From contig CAZBRO010000021.1 of assembly GCA_964494505.1 (NCBI GenBank), positions 1-64,000 of the forward strand: a DNA stretch of 64,000 nucleotides. The letters run 5' to 3'. Shown here piece after piece: positions 15,940 through 24,166 of the stretch. The first letter of the stretch is position 1, and every line of letters starts with the position of its first letter. The position numbers were made by a program, and so were the translations under genes. This DNA is from CAIYRG01 sp964494505 (GTDB lineage: Bacteria; Pseudomonadota; Alphaproteobacteria; Micropepsales; Micropepsaceae). Below the pieces are notes generated by a model, which saw nothing but the letters and a program-made list of their open reading frames with translations, did no database searches and was not told the origin of the DNA.

Positions 15940-17589
15940 TCAATCCGTCGGTTCGACGTGCATCACGACGGCCTGATGGTTCGCGCCGATCCAGAGGCCC
16001 GGCTTCTGGCCGTAATCGTCCACCGCGATGCGGCGTCCATTGGTCTCCACGGGCATCAGATATTGCAGCGTCTGGCCCGTCTTGCTGTCGATGCGCGTGA
16101 CCAGATCGTTCATCATGTTATCGGTCCAGATCCAGCCCGCCTTGTCGATTTGCGCGTCATAGGGCGAACCGTATTTCCCGGGCACGTTCCATTCCATGAA
16201 CTCGCCGTTCTTGGTGTCGAACATGGCCACCTTGTCGGCGCGCCATTCGGCGAACCAGAGGCGATCCTGATTGTCCATGCGGCCGCGGCGCGGGCGGGAA
16301 TAATCGGTCGGTGTCTTGTAGGAAGTCACCTTTCCGGTCTTGGCATCGATCTTCCAGACATATTGGCTGGGGAAGTCCATCAGATACGCGTTGTTGTGCG
16401 AATCCGTGTAGACGCCATAGGCCGAATGGGCCTCGCCTTGCGGCCGATCCGCGAAGGGATGCATCCAGGGCTCGAACTTGCCCGTCTTCACGTCGAAGCG
16501 GCCGACGATGGGTTCTTCGGCTGCATTGATCCAGGCCTTGCCGTCCACTTTCCAATGGATCGGCGACACCATCGCGGTCTGGGTCTTCAGGTTCTGCATG
16601 TCCTTGGGGATTGTGTAGAAGGTGAACTTTTCGGTCTTGCGGTCGAACATGGCAGCACCGGTCTGGTCCATCATGCCGAGCCAGAGATTGCCGTCAGTGT
16701 CGAATTCGACGTCGAGATTGCCCGATGAGAAGCCCGGCCGCGTCGGCTGATAGGTGTATTCCTTGACCTCGCCGGTCTTGGGATCGAGCCGCTGCAGCGA
16801 GTTCTCGCCGAAATCGCTCACCCACACGAAGCCGTCCGGCCCCTTGACCGAATCGTGCGGCTGCATGGATTTGCGCGGCAGGTCATAGGACGTGATGATG
16901 ACGTGCGTGTCCCTGCCGTGGGGACGGGCAGCCCCCTGCAACTGATATTTGTAGTCCGGCCCGGCCGAGAGATTGACCGACGAAATATAGTTCGCGAGCC
17001 GGTCGATGCCCCCGAACGTGCGCGCCTGATCGCGCGCTTCAGCCCGCTTCTGTGGCATGATCGGAAAGGCTTGGCTCGCCATCGCGGCCATGCGCGGAAA
17101 CACGTCGCCTTTCAATTGATCGGCCGTATAGGCGGAGGTCAGCGGACGCGACAGCGTGTGACAAGTGGCGCAGGCCACGAGATCGCGCTTCTCCTGCTCC
17201 GTGCCCGGGGCACTGTTCAGCCAGTCCGCGTTGGTGAGCTGCGGCGCGAGATTGGGCGTCGCGTTCAACGTCACGTCGGCCGTGGTGCCGTTTGCGCTGA
17301 CGTCGACGGCGCGGGGTCCGTTCAGGATGTAGCCCACTGCCCGGACTTTGATGTTGTAGTGGCCGGGCGTCAGCCGGTCGGACGGAAAGGCATAATGGCC
17401 CTTCTCGTCGCTAATCACGGTGATGGCCATGTTGGAACCGTCCTTCTTGGCGGTCACCAGCACGCCTTCCATGTTGCCTTCCTTTTGGGAGGTCACTTGG
17501 CCCTGGAGGGCAGCCGTCGCGGCGAAGGCATGGGGTGCGGCAAGGAATGCGGCTGCGCCAAGAAGTAGCGATACTTTGAATTTATGCAT
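15940..17589 (-). CDS. Three-module secreted protein: carboxypeptidase-regulatory domain, haem c domain, Vgb-like beta-propeller
   Basis: 549 residues. A signal peptide (ends near PHAFAATAA) is followed by a CarboxypepD_reg-like domain (about 25-110: LQGQVTSQKEGNMEGVLVTA, ISDEKGHYAFPSD). Next is a small haem-c region (about 125-205) with the motif ACATCHTLSRPL and downstream Met candidates. The C-terminal half (about 225-549) is a six-bladed propeller of the streptogramin-lyase (Vgb)/NHL type with repeated blades such as DGFVWVSDFGENSLQRLDP, DGNLWLGMMD, DRLWFAEWRADKVAMFD and AGWIWTDNMMNDLVTRID. Haem c makes it periplasmic and redox-active. The propeller may bind a ligand or partner rather than act as a lyase. 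It converges on the secreted paralogue 2. Confidence 0.86.
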   Translation of the reverse strand: MHKFKVSLLLGAAAFLAAPHAFAATAALQGQVTSQKEGNMEGVLVTAKKDGSNMAITVISDEKGHYAFPSDRLTPGHYNIKVRAVGYILNGPRAVDVSANGTTADVTLNATPNLAPQLTNADWLNSAPGTEQEKRDLVACATCHTLSRPLTSAYTADQLKGDVFPRMAAMASQAFPIMPQKRAEARDQARTFGGIDRLANYISSVNLSAGPDYKYQLQGAARPHGRDTHVIITSYDLPRKSMQPHDSVKGPDGFVWVSDFGENSLQRLDPKTGEVKEYTYQPTRPGFSSGNLDVEFDTDGNLWLGMMDQTGAAMFDRKTEKFTFYTIPKDMQNLKTQTAMVSPIHWKVDGKAWINAAEEPIVGRFDVKTGKFEPWMHPFADRPQGEAHSAYGVYTDSHNNAYLMDFPSQYVWKIDAKTGKVTSYKTPTDYSRPRRGRMDNQDRLWFAEWRADKVAMFDTKNGEFMEWNVPGKYGSPYDAQIDKAGWIWTDNMMNDLVTRIDSKTGQTLQYLMPVETNGRRIAVDDYGQKPGLWIGANHQAVVMHVEPTD

Positions 17590-17702
17590 CTGGTTCCTCC
17601 TGATGGTCCGAGACAGACGGCCAAAAGCTTCCGCAAAGGCGGATAGATTTTCCCGGCGGAATAGTTCGCCAAACAGCCCTTTTAGTCAACGGCAGCGGGT
17701 GA

Positions 17703-18611
17703 CTACCGCACCTTGCCCTTCAAATCCGCGTAGACTTCCTCGACATATGAATCCGGGCGAATCGGGCCGTTGGCCCATTTGGCGTCGAAATCGGCGGTCG
17801 GCTTCGCCGCGAGGCACTCTTCCAGGGATTTCCCCTGCCGGATGAGTGCCGTCATGCGGTCGCGCAAGGCGACCATCACGGCGAGATAGTTTTCCAAATC
17901 CTTCTTGGTCCCCACGCGCCCGCGGCCTGGCACCACTTTGACCTGATCGTCCAATGTCGGCAGCAGCTTGCGGTAAGCCGCGATCATTCCGTCGAGACTT
18001 CCGCCGCGCGGGTCGATGCGGGTGTAGTCGCCATTGTTGAATTCGTCGGCCGCGAACAACACGTCAGCCTTGCGGAACTTGACGATGACATCGCCATCCG
18101 TGTGGCCGTTCGGGATGTGGATCACATCGATGTCGTCACCGTTGAAATGCAGCGTAATCGAATCGGCGAATGTCACTTGTGGCCAGAATGCGGGCGCGAA
18201 CGCCTTCTGCATGCCGCCGCCAACGGGATTGACCTGCTCTGTCATCAGCCGCGTGCGCGTGTTCTGATGGGCGATTGCGATCGCGCCCGCCTTGGAAAAC
18301 TCCGCGTTCCCGCCCACGTGATCGAAATGCCAATGGGTGTTGATCACCAGCCGGATCGGCATAGGGGAAATCTTTGCGATCTCCGCCTTTAGCCGCGGCA
18401 CGCCGCCCTCTTCCTGGTCGTCGACCAGGAGTATGCCGTCCGCTCCCGCCGAGACGCCGACATTAAGCCCCATCGTCCCCCAATTGACGCTGTAAAGGCT
18501 GCTCCCGAGAGGCTCGGTCCCCCCCGGTCCTTCGCCGGGCACGGCGCGCTGGGCGGCGGACGCACCGGTGGCCAGCACCAATACGACGATGGGAAAGGCA
18601 ATTCGCTTCAT
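17703..18611 (-). CDS. Exported metallo-beta-lactamase-fold hydrolase with a substituted C-terminal metal ligand
   Basis: 302 residues with a signal peptide (VLVLATGASAAQ). The MBL-fold metal motif is NTHWHFDHVGGN, with a further His in IPNGHTDGD and the bridging Asp in VLFAADEFNNGDY. The C-terminal position that is normally PGHGP in this subgroup reads VVPGRGRVGTKKDLE: the expected His is Arg (codon CGC). One zinc site may therefore be lost or altered. Related proteins include the exported MBL hydrolases near quinoprotein or methanol-dehydrogenase-like clusters. The substrate is unknown, and the proximity to the haem-c/propeller protein, same strand and 113 bases apart, suggests a shared pathway. 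Confidence 0.84.
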   Translation of the reverse strand: MKRIAFPIVVLVLATGASAAQRAVPGEGPGGTEPLGSSLYSVNWGTMGLNVGVSAGADGILLVDDQEEGGVPRLKAEIAKISPMPIRLVINTHWHFDHVGGNAEFSKAGAIAIAHQNTRTRLMTEQVNPVGGGMQKAFAPAFWPQVTFADSITLHFNGDDIDVIHIPNGHTDGDVIVKFRKADVLFAADEFNNGDYTRIDPRGGSLDGMIAAYRKLLPTLDDQVKVVPGRGRVGTKKDLENYLAVMVALRDRMTALIRQGKSLEECLAAKPTADFDAKWANGPIRPDSYVEEVYADLKGKVR

Positions 18612-18900
18612 GGCATCTCTGGGTCGGGCGGCGGCTGAGATTAGCCACGGCTTGGGCCGTGCTCCAGTCCGTTCACCGCCCGCCCAATTTGGGACGGGTC
18701 AAAGGGCAATCGCCCCAAACCATAGGAGTTGGTGCTAGACTTCTGCTGGGCCGGGCTCAGCCGCCGGCAATGGCGGCTATTGGGAACCGGGCGCGCGGAT
18801 TACAATTCTTGGTAAGCGATGTGTCAAACTTCTATCTGACGCAGATCAAGGCGGGCGATTCGCACCCGCCTATGTTGCGCTGCCCAACAGGAAGGCAAGC

Positions 18901-21171
18901 ATGACCGCTCCATTAAGCTTCCGGGCACGTTACATCACCCGTTCCATTCTCTCCTGGTACAAGACGAAACTCCCGCCCATCTCGCCGACCGAGCGCGACG
19001 CCATCGCCGCGGGCACAGTGTGGTGGGACGCCGATCTGTTTTCCGGCAAGCCGGATTGGGCGAAGCTGCGGGACTTTCCCAAGCCCGCGCTTACCGCCGA
19101 AGAACAACTCTTCCTCGACGGGCCGGTCGAAAGGCTCTGCGCCATGCTCGACGATTGGGAGATCAGGCGAAGCGGCGATCTCGCCGATCACGTCTGGGCC
19201 TTCATCCGCGACAATGGCTTCATGGGGATGATCATCCCGAAGGAGCGGGGCGGCCTCGGATTCTCGGCGCTGATGCATTCGGCCGTGGTGATGAAAGTGG
19301 CAAGCCGCAGCCCGGCCGCCGCCGTCACCGTGATGGTGCCCAATTCGCTCGGGCCGGCCGAGTTGCTCATGCGCTACGGCACCGACGCACAGCGCGATTA
19401 TTATTTGCCGCGTTTGGCGCAAGGCGCCGAGATCCCTTGTTTCGCGCTGACGGCGCCGGAGGCGGGATCGGATGCGGCCTCCATCCCGGACCGTGCGGAG
19501 ATCTGTTACGGCGATCATAAGGGCCAGCGCGTGCTGGGCATGCGCGTTACCTGGAGCAAGCGTTACATCACCCTCGCCCCCGTCGCGACGATCCTCGGTC
19601 TCGCGTTTCGCCTTTACGATCCCAACCATCTGATCGGGGAGAAGGACGACATCGGCATCACGCTTGCGCTGATCCCGACGACCACGCCGGGCGTCGAGAT
19701 CGGACGCCGCCATTTCCCCGCCGATCAGTCGTTCCAGAACGGTCCGACCCAAGGCAAGGACGTCTTCATCCCGATGGACTACATCATCGGCGGACAAGCC
19801 CGAATCGGCCAGGGCTGGCGCATGCTGATGGACTGCCTGGCTGCGGGCCGCGCGATTTCGTTGCCTGCGCTCGGCACGGGTGCCGCCATGTTTTCGGCCC
19901 GGCTTGCCGGTGCTTATGCGCGCATACGCCGCCAATTCGGTCTTCCCATCGGCCGTTTCGAAGGTGTCGAGGCGCCGCTCGCGCGCATCGCGGGTTACGC
20001 CTATGTGCTGGACGCGGCCCGGCGTCTGACGGCCGCATCCCTCGACCACGGCGAACAGCCTTCGGTGCTGTCCGCGATCCTGAAATATCACGCGACCGAG
20101 CGAATGCGCACCGCGCTCAACGATGCCATGGATATCCATGGCGGGCGCGCCATCATGGACGGCCCGCGCAATTATCTCTTCGGCACCTATATGAGCGTGC
20201 CCGTCGCGATCACGGTCGAGGGTGCGAACATTCTCACGCGCAATCTGATGATCTTCGGCCAGGGCGCCATACGCTGCCATCCGCATCTGCTGAAAGAAAT
20301 GGAAGCGGCCAATCTTGCCGACAAGGACGAATCCCTCGCCGCCTTCGACCGGGCGCTGTGGGCGCATGTCGGAAGTGCTACCTCGAACGTGGCCCGCGCA
20401 TTGCTGCACAATCTCACGTCAGGGGCGTTCGCAAAAACTCCCGACGTGCCCGGCATCGCGCGGATGTATCGCGGGTTGCATGTGGCAGCCGTCACCTTTG
20501 CCGCGGTCGCCGATCTCGTCATGGGTACGCTCGGCGGGGCCATGAAGCGGCGCGAAAGCCTGTCGGCGCGATTGGGCGATATTTTGAGCGAACTCTATCT
20601 GATGAGCTGCGTGCTCAAGCGCTACGAAGACGAAGGCGCGCAAACCGCGGACCTGCCGCTTGTCGAATGGAATTATTTGAGCGCGCTCTACACCATTCAG
20701 ATGCGGCTTGACGAAGTGCTCGCCAATCTTCCCAATCGCCCGGTTGCCTGGTTCCTGCGGCTGGTCGCGTTTCCCCTGGGCCGCCACCGCCGCCCGCCGT
20801 CAGACCGGCTGACGCATGCCTGCGCCGCTCTGATCCTGTCGCAGACCGCAACGCGCGAACGCCTGACCGATGGAATCTATGTCGGGCGCGGGGCCAACGA
20901 CGCGACCGGCCGCATGGAGGCCGCTTTCACCGCGGCCATCGGGCGCGATGCGATCGAGGACAAGATCCGCGCCGCTGGGCTTGCCGGACGCAAGGCTCTT
21001 GCCGATGTGCCGGCGCTTGTGCGCGACAAGATCATTACACAAGCCGAAGCCGATGCGCTCGAACGCGCCAACGCGCTCGTGCGCGATGCCATCGACGTAG
21101 ACGATTTCGTGCCGTCGGAACTGACAGGGCGCGCCTCCTCGGCCATCCGCGCCGCCGAAGCGGCGGAGTGA
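18901..21171 (+). CDS. fadE: FadE-type acyl-CoA dehydrogenase
   Basis: 756 residues, the long form of acyl-CoA dehydrogenase with the extra C-terminal DUF1974 domain, slightly shorter than E. coli FadE (814). Visible signatures are FALTAPEAGSDAASIPD (flavin/substrate loop), KRYITLAPVAT, the RRQFGLPIGRFEGVEAPLARIAG helix region and IHGGRAIMDGPRNYL. The catalytic-base region is ITVEGANILTRNLMIFGQGA. The C-terminal part is helical with LDEVLANLPNRPVAWFLR. It introduces the trans-2 double bond in fatty acyl-CoA beta-oxidation with FAD. A GGAAGG site precedes the ATG. It appears monocistronic, with a 290-base non-coding upstream region. Confidence 0.95.
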   Translation: MTAPLSFRARYITRSILSWYKTKLPPISPTERDAIAAGTVWWDADLFSGKPDWAKLRDFPKPALTAEEQLFLDGPVERLCAMLDDWEIRRSGDLADHVWAFIRDNGFMGMIIPKERGGLGFSALMHSAVVMKVASRSPAAAVTVMVPNSLGPAELLMRYGTDAQRDYYLPRLAQGAEIPCFALTAPEAGSDAASIPDRAEICYGDHKGQRVLGMRVTWSKRYITLAPVATILGLAFRLYDPNHLIGEKDDIGITLALIPTTTPGVEIGRRHFPADQSFQNGPTQGKDVFIPMDYIIGGQARIGQGWRMLMDCLAAGRAISLPALGTGAAMFSARLAGAYARIRRQFGLPIGRFEGVEAPLARIAGYAYVLDAARRLTAASLDHGEQPSVLSAILKYHATERMRTALNDAMDIHGGRAIMDGPRNYLFGTYMSVPVAITVEGANILTRNLMIFGQGAIRCHPHLLKEMEAANLADKDESLAAFDRALWAHVGSATSNVARALLHNLTSGAFAKTPDVPGIARMYRGLHVAAVTFAAVADLVMGTLGGAMKRRESLSARLGDILSELYLMSCVLKRYEDEGAQTADLPLVEWNYLSALYTIQMRLDEVLANLPNRPVAWFLRLVAFPLGRHRRPPSDRLTHACAALILSQTATRERLTDGIYVGRGANDATGRMEAAFTAAIGRDAIEDKIRAAGLAGRKALADVPALVRDKIITQAEADALERANALVRDAIDVDDFVPSELTGRASSAIRAAEAAE

Positions 21172-21197
21172 CAACGGATGTCACCGCTAAGCCTAAG

Positions 21198-21222
21198 GGA
21201 ACAATTCCTTTTCTCGGCAGTT
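21198..21222 (+). promoter_or_regulatory. Candidate EcfG-type promoter upstream of the DUF3309 gene and ligD (one -10 mismatch)
   Basis: GGAAC at 21198-21202 is followed after 16 bases by AGTT at 21219-21222, one base off the CGTT -10. It lies 32 bases before the start of the small DUF3309 gene, which is followed at 17 bases by ligD. It would place ligD in the same regulon as ku, but the mismatch leaves this open. Confidence 0.42.
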
Positions 21223-21253
21223 CTCAGTAACAACGAGAAACGGGAGTATTCCC

Positions 21254-21409
21254 ATGCTTGGTACAGTCCTGCTCATTGTGTTGATTTTGCTTCTGGTCGG
21301 CGCGCTTCCCACATGGGGCTACAGCAGCGGCTGGGGTTATGGCCCGAGCGGGGTGCTCGGTACGGTGCTGGTCGTGCTACTCATCCTGGTGCTCATCGGA
21401 CGGGTCTAG
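21254..21409 (+). CDS. DUF3309 family small hydrophobic protein
   Basis: 51 residues: MLGTVLLIVLILLLVGALP, a short YSSGWGYGPSG turn, then a second hydrophobic helix VLGTVLVVLLILVLIGRV. This two-helix layout with a Gly/Tyr-rich hinge matches DUF3309, a family of small membrane proteins common in Alphaproteobacteria and often found among stress-induced genes. The function is unknown. It is preceded by CGGGAG and by a near-consensus EcfG promoter, and ligD starts 17 bases downstream. Confidence 0.82.
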   Translation: MLGTVLLIVLILLLVGALPTWGYSSGWGYGPSGVLGTVLVVLLILVLIGRV

Positions 21410-21425
21410 CGAAAACGGAATTGCG

Positions 21426-22139
21426 ATGGCCGGCCTAGAAACATACCGCGCCAAACGCAATTTCAACGTCACCGCGGAACCGCGCGGGCAGGTGGTGCGT
21501 GGAAAGACGAAAGCCCTTGGCTTCGTCATCCAGCGCCACGCGGCCACGCGGCTGCATTACGATTTCCGGCTCGAGCTCGATGGCGTCTACAAATCATGGG
21601 CGGTGACCAAGGTCCCCTCCTACGATCCTGCCACCAAGCGGCTGGCGGTCGAAGTCGAAGATCATCCGCTCGACTACGGCACCTTCGAAGGCACCATTCC
21701 CAAAGGCCAATATGGCGGCGGCACGGTGCAGCTTTGGGACCGCGGCACTTGGACGCCTCAAAGCGAGGATCCCGAAGGCGATCTCGAAAAGGGCCATCTT
21801 AAATTCGAGCTCGACGGCGAACGTCTCACCGGAGGATGGGCGCTCATCCGCATGCGCGACGATCCGAAACGGCCGGGGCGCTCGGCGCGGCACAATTGGC
21901 TGCTGGTCAAGGAAAACGACGATGCCGCCAGGCGCGGCGATCCCGACGCGCTGCTCGCGGCCGATACGTCGGTCACCACTGGGCGTACGCTCGATGAAAT
22001 TGCCGCAAGTAAAAAATCCCGCGTCTGGCACTCCAACCGGAAGGATGGCCCAGCGCCTGACGGCAACGGTGCGGACGACAAGCCCGCGAGCGTACGCGTA
22101 AAAAAAAAGCTTCCCCTGCGCTCCCGCGTGAAGACATAA
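21426..22139 (+). CDS. ligD: LigD, N-terminal 3'-phosphoesterase part (upstream frame of a split ligD)
   Basis: 237 residues encoding the 3'-phosphoesterase domain of bacterial NHEJ ligase D: LETYRAKRNFNVTAEP, FVIQRHAATRLHYDFRLELD (with the metal-binding His and Asp), VEDHPLDYGTFEGTIPKGQY, GGGTVQLWDRGTW and HNWLLVKEND. It trims 3' phosphates and ribonucleotides at breaks. The frame ends just after SVRVKKK at a run of nine A (22100-22108); past the run it encodes nine unrelated residues and TAA. A -1 shift on this run leads directly into the ligase/polymerase frame at 22151 through a linker typical of LigD. This is therefore one gene broken by a natural or sequencing frameshift, or expressed by slippage. 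Confidence 0.9.
   Translation: MAGLETYRAKRNFNVTAEPRGQVVRGKTKALGFVIQRHAATRLHYDFRLELDGVYKSWAVTKVPSYDPATKRLAVEVEDHPLDYGTFEGTIPKGQYGGGTVQLWDRGTWTPQSEDPEGDLEKGHLKFELDGERLTGGWALIRMRDDPKRPGRSARHNWLLVKENDDAARRGDPDALLAADTSVTTGRTLDEIAASKKSRVWHSNRKDGPAPDGNGADDKPASVRVKKKLPLRSRVKT
22100..22109 (+). other. A9 slippery run joining the two ligD frames
   Basis: Nine consecutive A (22100-22108) followed by G. In the upstream frame the codons read GTA-AAA-AAA-AAG, so the heptamer A-AAA-AAG, the classic dnaX -1 frameshift signal, occupies 22103-22109. Moving back one base changes the downstream reading from a quick TAA (22137) to an open frame running into the ligase domain. No clear ribosome site precedes the ATG at 22151, which is the first codon otherwise available to the downstream frame. 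Confidence 0.75.
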
Positions 22140-22150
22140 AGCACGTCACC

Positions 22151-24097
22151 ATGCCCGAATTCGTGGCGCCCCAGCTTTGCCGGCTGGTGGATGCCCCGCC
22201 CACCGGCGCGACCTGGGTGCACGAAGTCAAATTCGACGGCTATCGCATGCAGCTTCGGGCCGAAAAGAAGCGTGGGGTCTTGCGCACCCGCAAGGCGCTC
22301 GACTGGTCCGGCCGCTTCCCCGAAATCGCCAAGGAGGCTCGCGCGCTGCCGGACTGCATGATCGACGGCGAGGTCTGTGCGCTCGAAGATGGGCTCCCGA
22401 GCTTTGCCGGGCTGCAGCAGGCGCTGTCGGACGGCCGCACCGGCGACCTGATTTTCTTCGCCTTCGATCTGTTGTTCCTGGACGGCGCCGATCTGCGCCA
22501 CGAAGCCTTGTCGGTGCGCAAGGAGCAGCTCGCGAAGCTGATCCAACGGACAAAAGGCGTCCCGCATTTCCGCTATGTCGAGCATTTCGCGACATCGGGG
22601 AAGGACTTCCTCGAATCGGCCTGCCGCGCCAAGCTGGAAGGCATCATCTCCAAGCGCATGGATGCCCCTTACCGCTCGGGCCGCGGCGATCTCTGGACCA
22701 AGGAGAAATGCCGCGGCGGCCAGGAAGTGGTGATCGGCGGCTGGTGGGGCGGCCCCTCGAAACTTCGTTCAATTCTGATCGGCGCGTACAAAGGGGATGA
22801 TTTCCACTATCTCGGCCGCATCGGCACCGGTTTCAACGCAGATAATTCGGGGCCTGTGCTGCGCACGCTGAACCGGCTGAAGCGGCCGAAATCTCCCTTC
22901 ACCGCTGGCCTGAAGCCGCCGCGGGCAAAGGAGATCACCTGGGTCGAGCCGAGGCTCGTGGCGGAAGTGGAATATGCCACCGTGACGCGAGACGGGTTGC
23001 TCAGGCAGGCGAGTTTCAAGGCACTGAGGGAGGACAAGCCCGCGCGCTCCGTGGTGGTGGAAGAGCCGGTGCCCGTGCAGGACGTCGAGGAGGCTTCGGA
23101 CATGGAAACAAAGGCTGCGCCCGCAAAGAACAGTGTCACCCAAAACGCCCGTGCCAAACCGCACACCGCGTCCGATGCGCGCACCGCGTCGGGCGGCAAT
23201 GTGGTTGCGGGGGTCACCATCAGCAATCCCGACAAGGTGCTGTGGCCGAAAACCGCGAGGACCCTGGCGGTCACCAAGCTCGATCTCGCGCACTATTATG
23301 AAATGGCAGCGCCCCTGATGCTGCCGCACATCGCCAACCGCCCCATTTCGCTGGTGCGCGCGCCTGACGGGATCGCCGGCCGGGAGCGCTTCTTCCAGCG
23401 CCATGTGCTGGCCGGCGTGGCGGCGGTCACGCCCATCAAAGTGCCCGGTGAAAAGCAGCCTTACCACGCGCTCGATTCCGTTGAGGGTCTGGTAGCGCTG
23501 GCTCAAGCCGCGGTGCTTGAAATCCATCCCTGGGGCTGCAAGCCGGGCGAACCGGAAACGCCAGAGCGGTTGATCTTCGATCTCGATCCTGCTCCCGATG
23601 TCGGATTCGATACCGTTATGGATGCCGCGAAGGACATACGCGGGCTGCTGCAGACGCTCGGGTTCGCGCCTTTCGTCAAGACGACGGGGGGCAAGGGCCT
23701 TCATGTCGTCGTTGCGATCGAAGGAACTAGAAGCAAACCGCCAACATGGGACGAGGCGAAAGCCTTCGCCCTCGATGTTGCCGAGCGTGCCGAGAAGCTT
23801 GCGCCTCAGCGCTACGTCACCAACATGTCGAAGAAGCGGCGCGACGGAAAAATCTTCGTCGATTATCTGCGCAACGCGCAGTCGGCGACCGCGGTCGGAC
23901 CCTGGTCGCCGCGAGCGCGCGAAGGCGCAACGATCGCGGTGCCGCTTTCCTGGGCGGCTCTGAAGAAGGGGCTCGACCCGTCGGCGTTCACCATTGCGAG
24001 TGCGGCCCCTCTCTTGAAGCGGGCCGATCCTTGGAAGGATTTGGCGAAGTCGGCCGTGTCATTGGAAACGGCGAAGAAGAAATTGGCGAAAATGTGA
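22151..24097 (+). CDS. ligD: LigD, ATP-dependent DNA ligase plus primase/polymerase part (downstream frame of a split ligD)
   Basis: 648 residues from the first ATG; the frame is open upstream to the A9 run. The ligase domain starts EFVAPQLCRLVDAPP with nucleotidyl-acceptor Lys in HEVKFDGYRMQ, then DGEVCALEDG, FFAFDLLFLDG, EGIISKRMDAPYRSGR and WTKEKC, and an OB-fold (GGWWGG). A linker of about 60 residues leads to the archaeo-eukaryotic primase-like polymerase domain: ISNPDKVLWPK, the catalytic FDLDPAPDV, KTTGGKGLHVVV and VGPWSPRAREGATIAVPLSW. Domain order PE-LIG-POL is the Pseudomonas/alphaproteobacterial type. It acts with Ku, encoded convergently just downstream. Confidence 0.93.
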   Translation: MPEFVAPQLCRLVDAPPTGATWVHEVKFDGYRMQLRAEKKRGVLRTRKALDWSGRFPEIAKEARALPDCMIDGEVCALEDGLPSFAGLQQALSDGRTGDLIFFAFDLLFLDGADLRHEALSVRKEQLAKLIQRTKGVPHFRYVEHFATSGKDFLESACRAKLEGIISKRMDAPYRSGRGDLWTKEKCRGGQEVVIGGWWGGPSKLRSILIGAYKGDDFHYLGRIGTGFNADNSGPVLRTLNRLKRPKSPFTAGLKPPRAKEITWVEPRLVAEVEYATVTRDGLLRQASFKALREDKPARSVVVEEPVPVQDVEEASDMETKAAPAKNSVTQNARAKPHTASDARTASGGNVVAGVTISNPDKVLWPKTARTLAVTKLDLAHYYEMAAPLMLPHIANRPISLVRAPDGIAGRERFFQRHVLAGVAAVTPIKVPGEKQPYHALDSVEGLVALAQAAVLEIHPWGCKPGEPETPERLIFDLDPAPDVGFDTVMDAAKDIRGLLQTLGFAPFVKTTGGKGLHVVVAIEGTRSKPPTWDEAKAFALDVAERAEKLAPQRYVTNMSKKRRDGKIFVDYLRNAQSATAVGPWSPRAREGATIAVPLSWAALKKGLDPSAFTIASAAPLLKRADPWKDLAKSAVSLETAKKKLAKM

Positions 24098-24166
24098 TCC
24101 TCATTTTCGACGGGCTCAGGATGAGGAATTAGCGTAAATCGCTAAGCTGAATAAATCCTCATGCGG

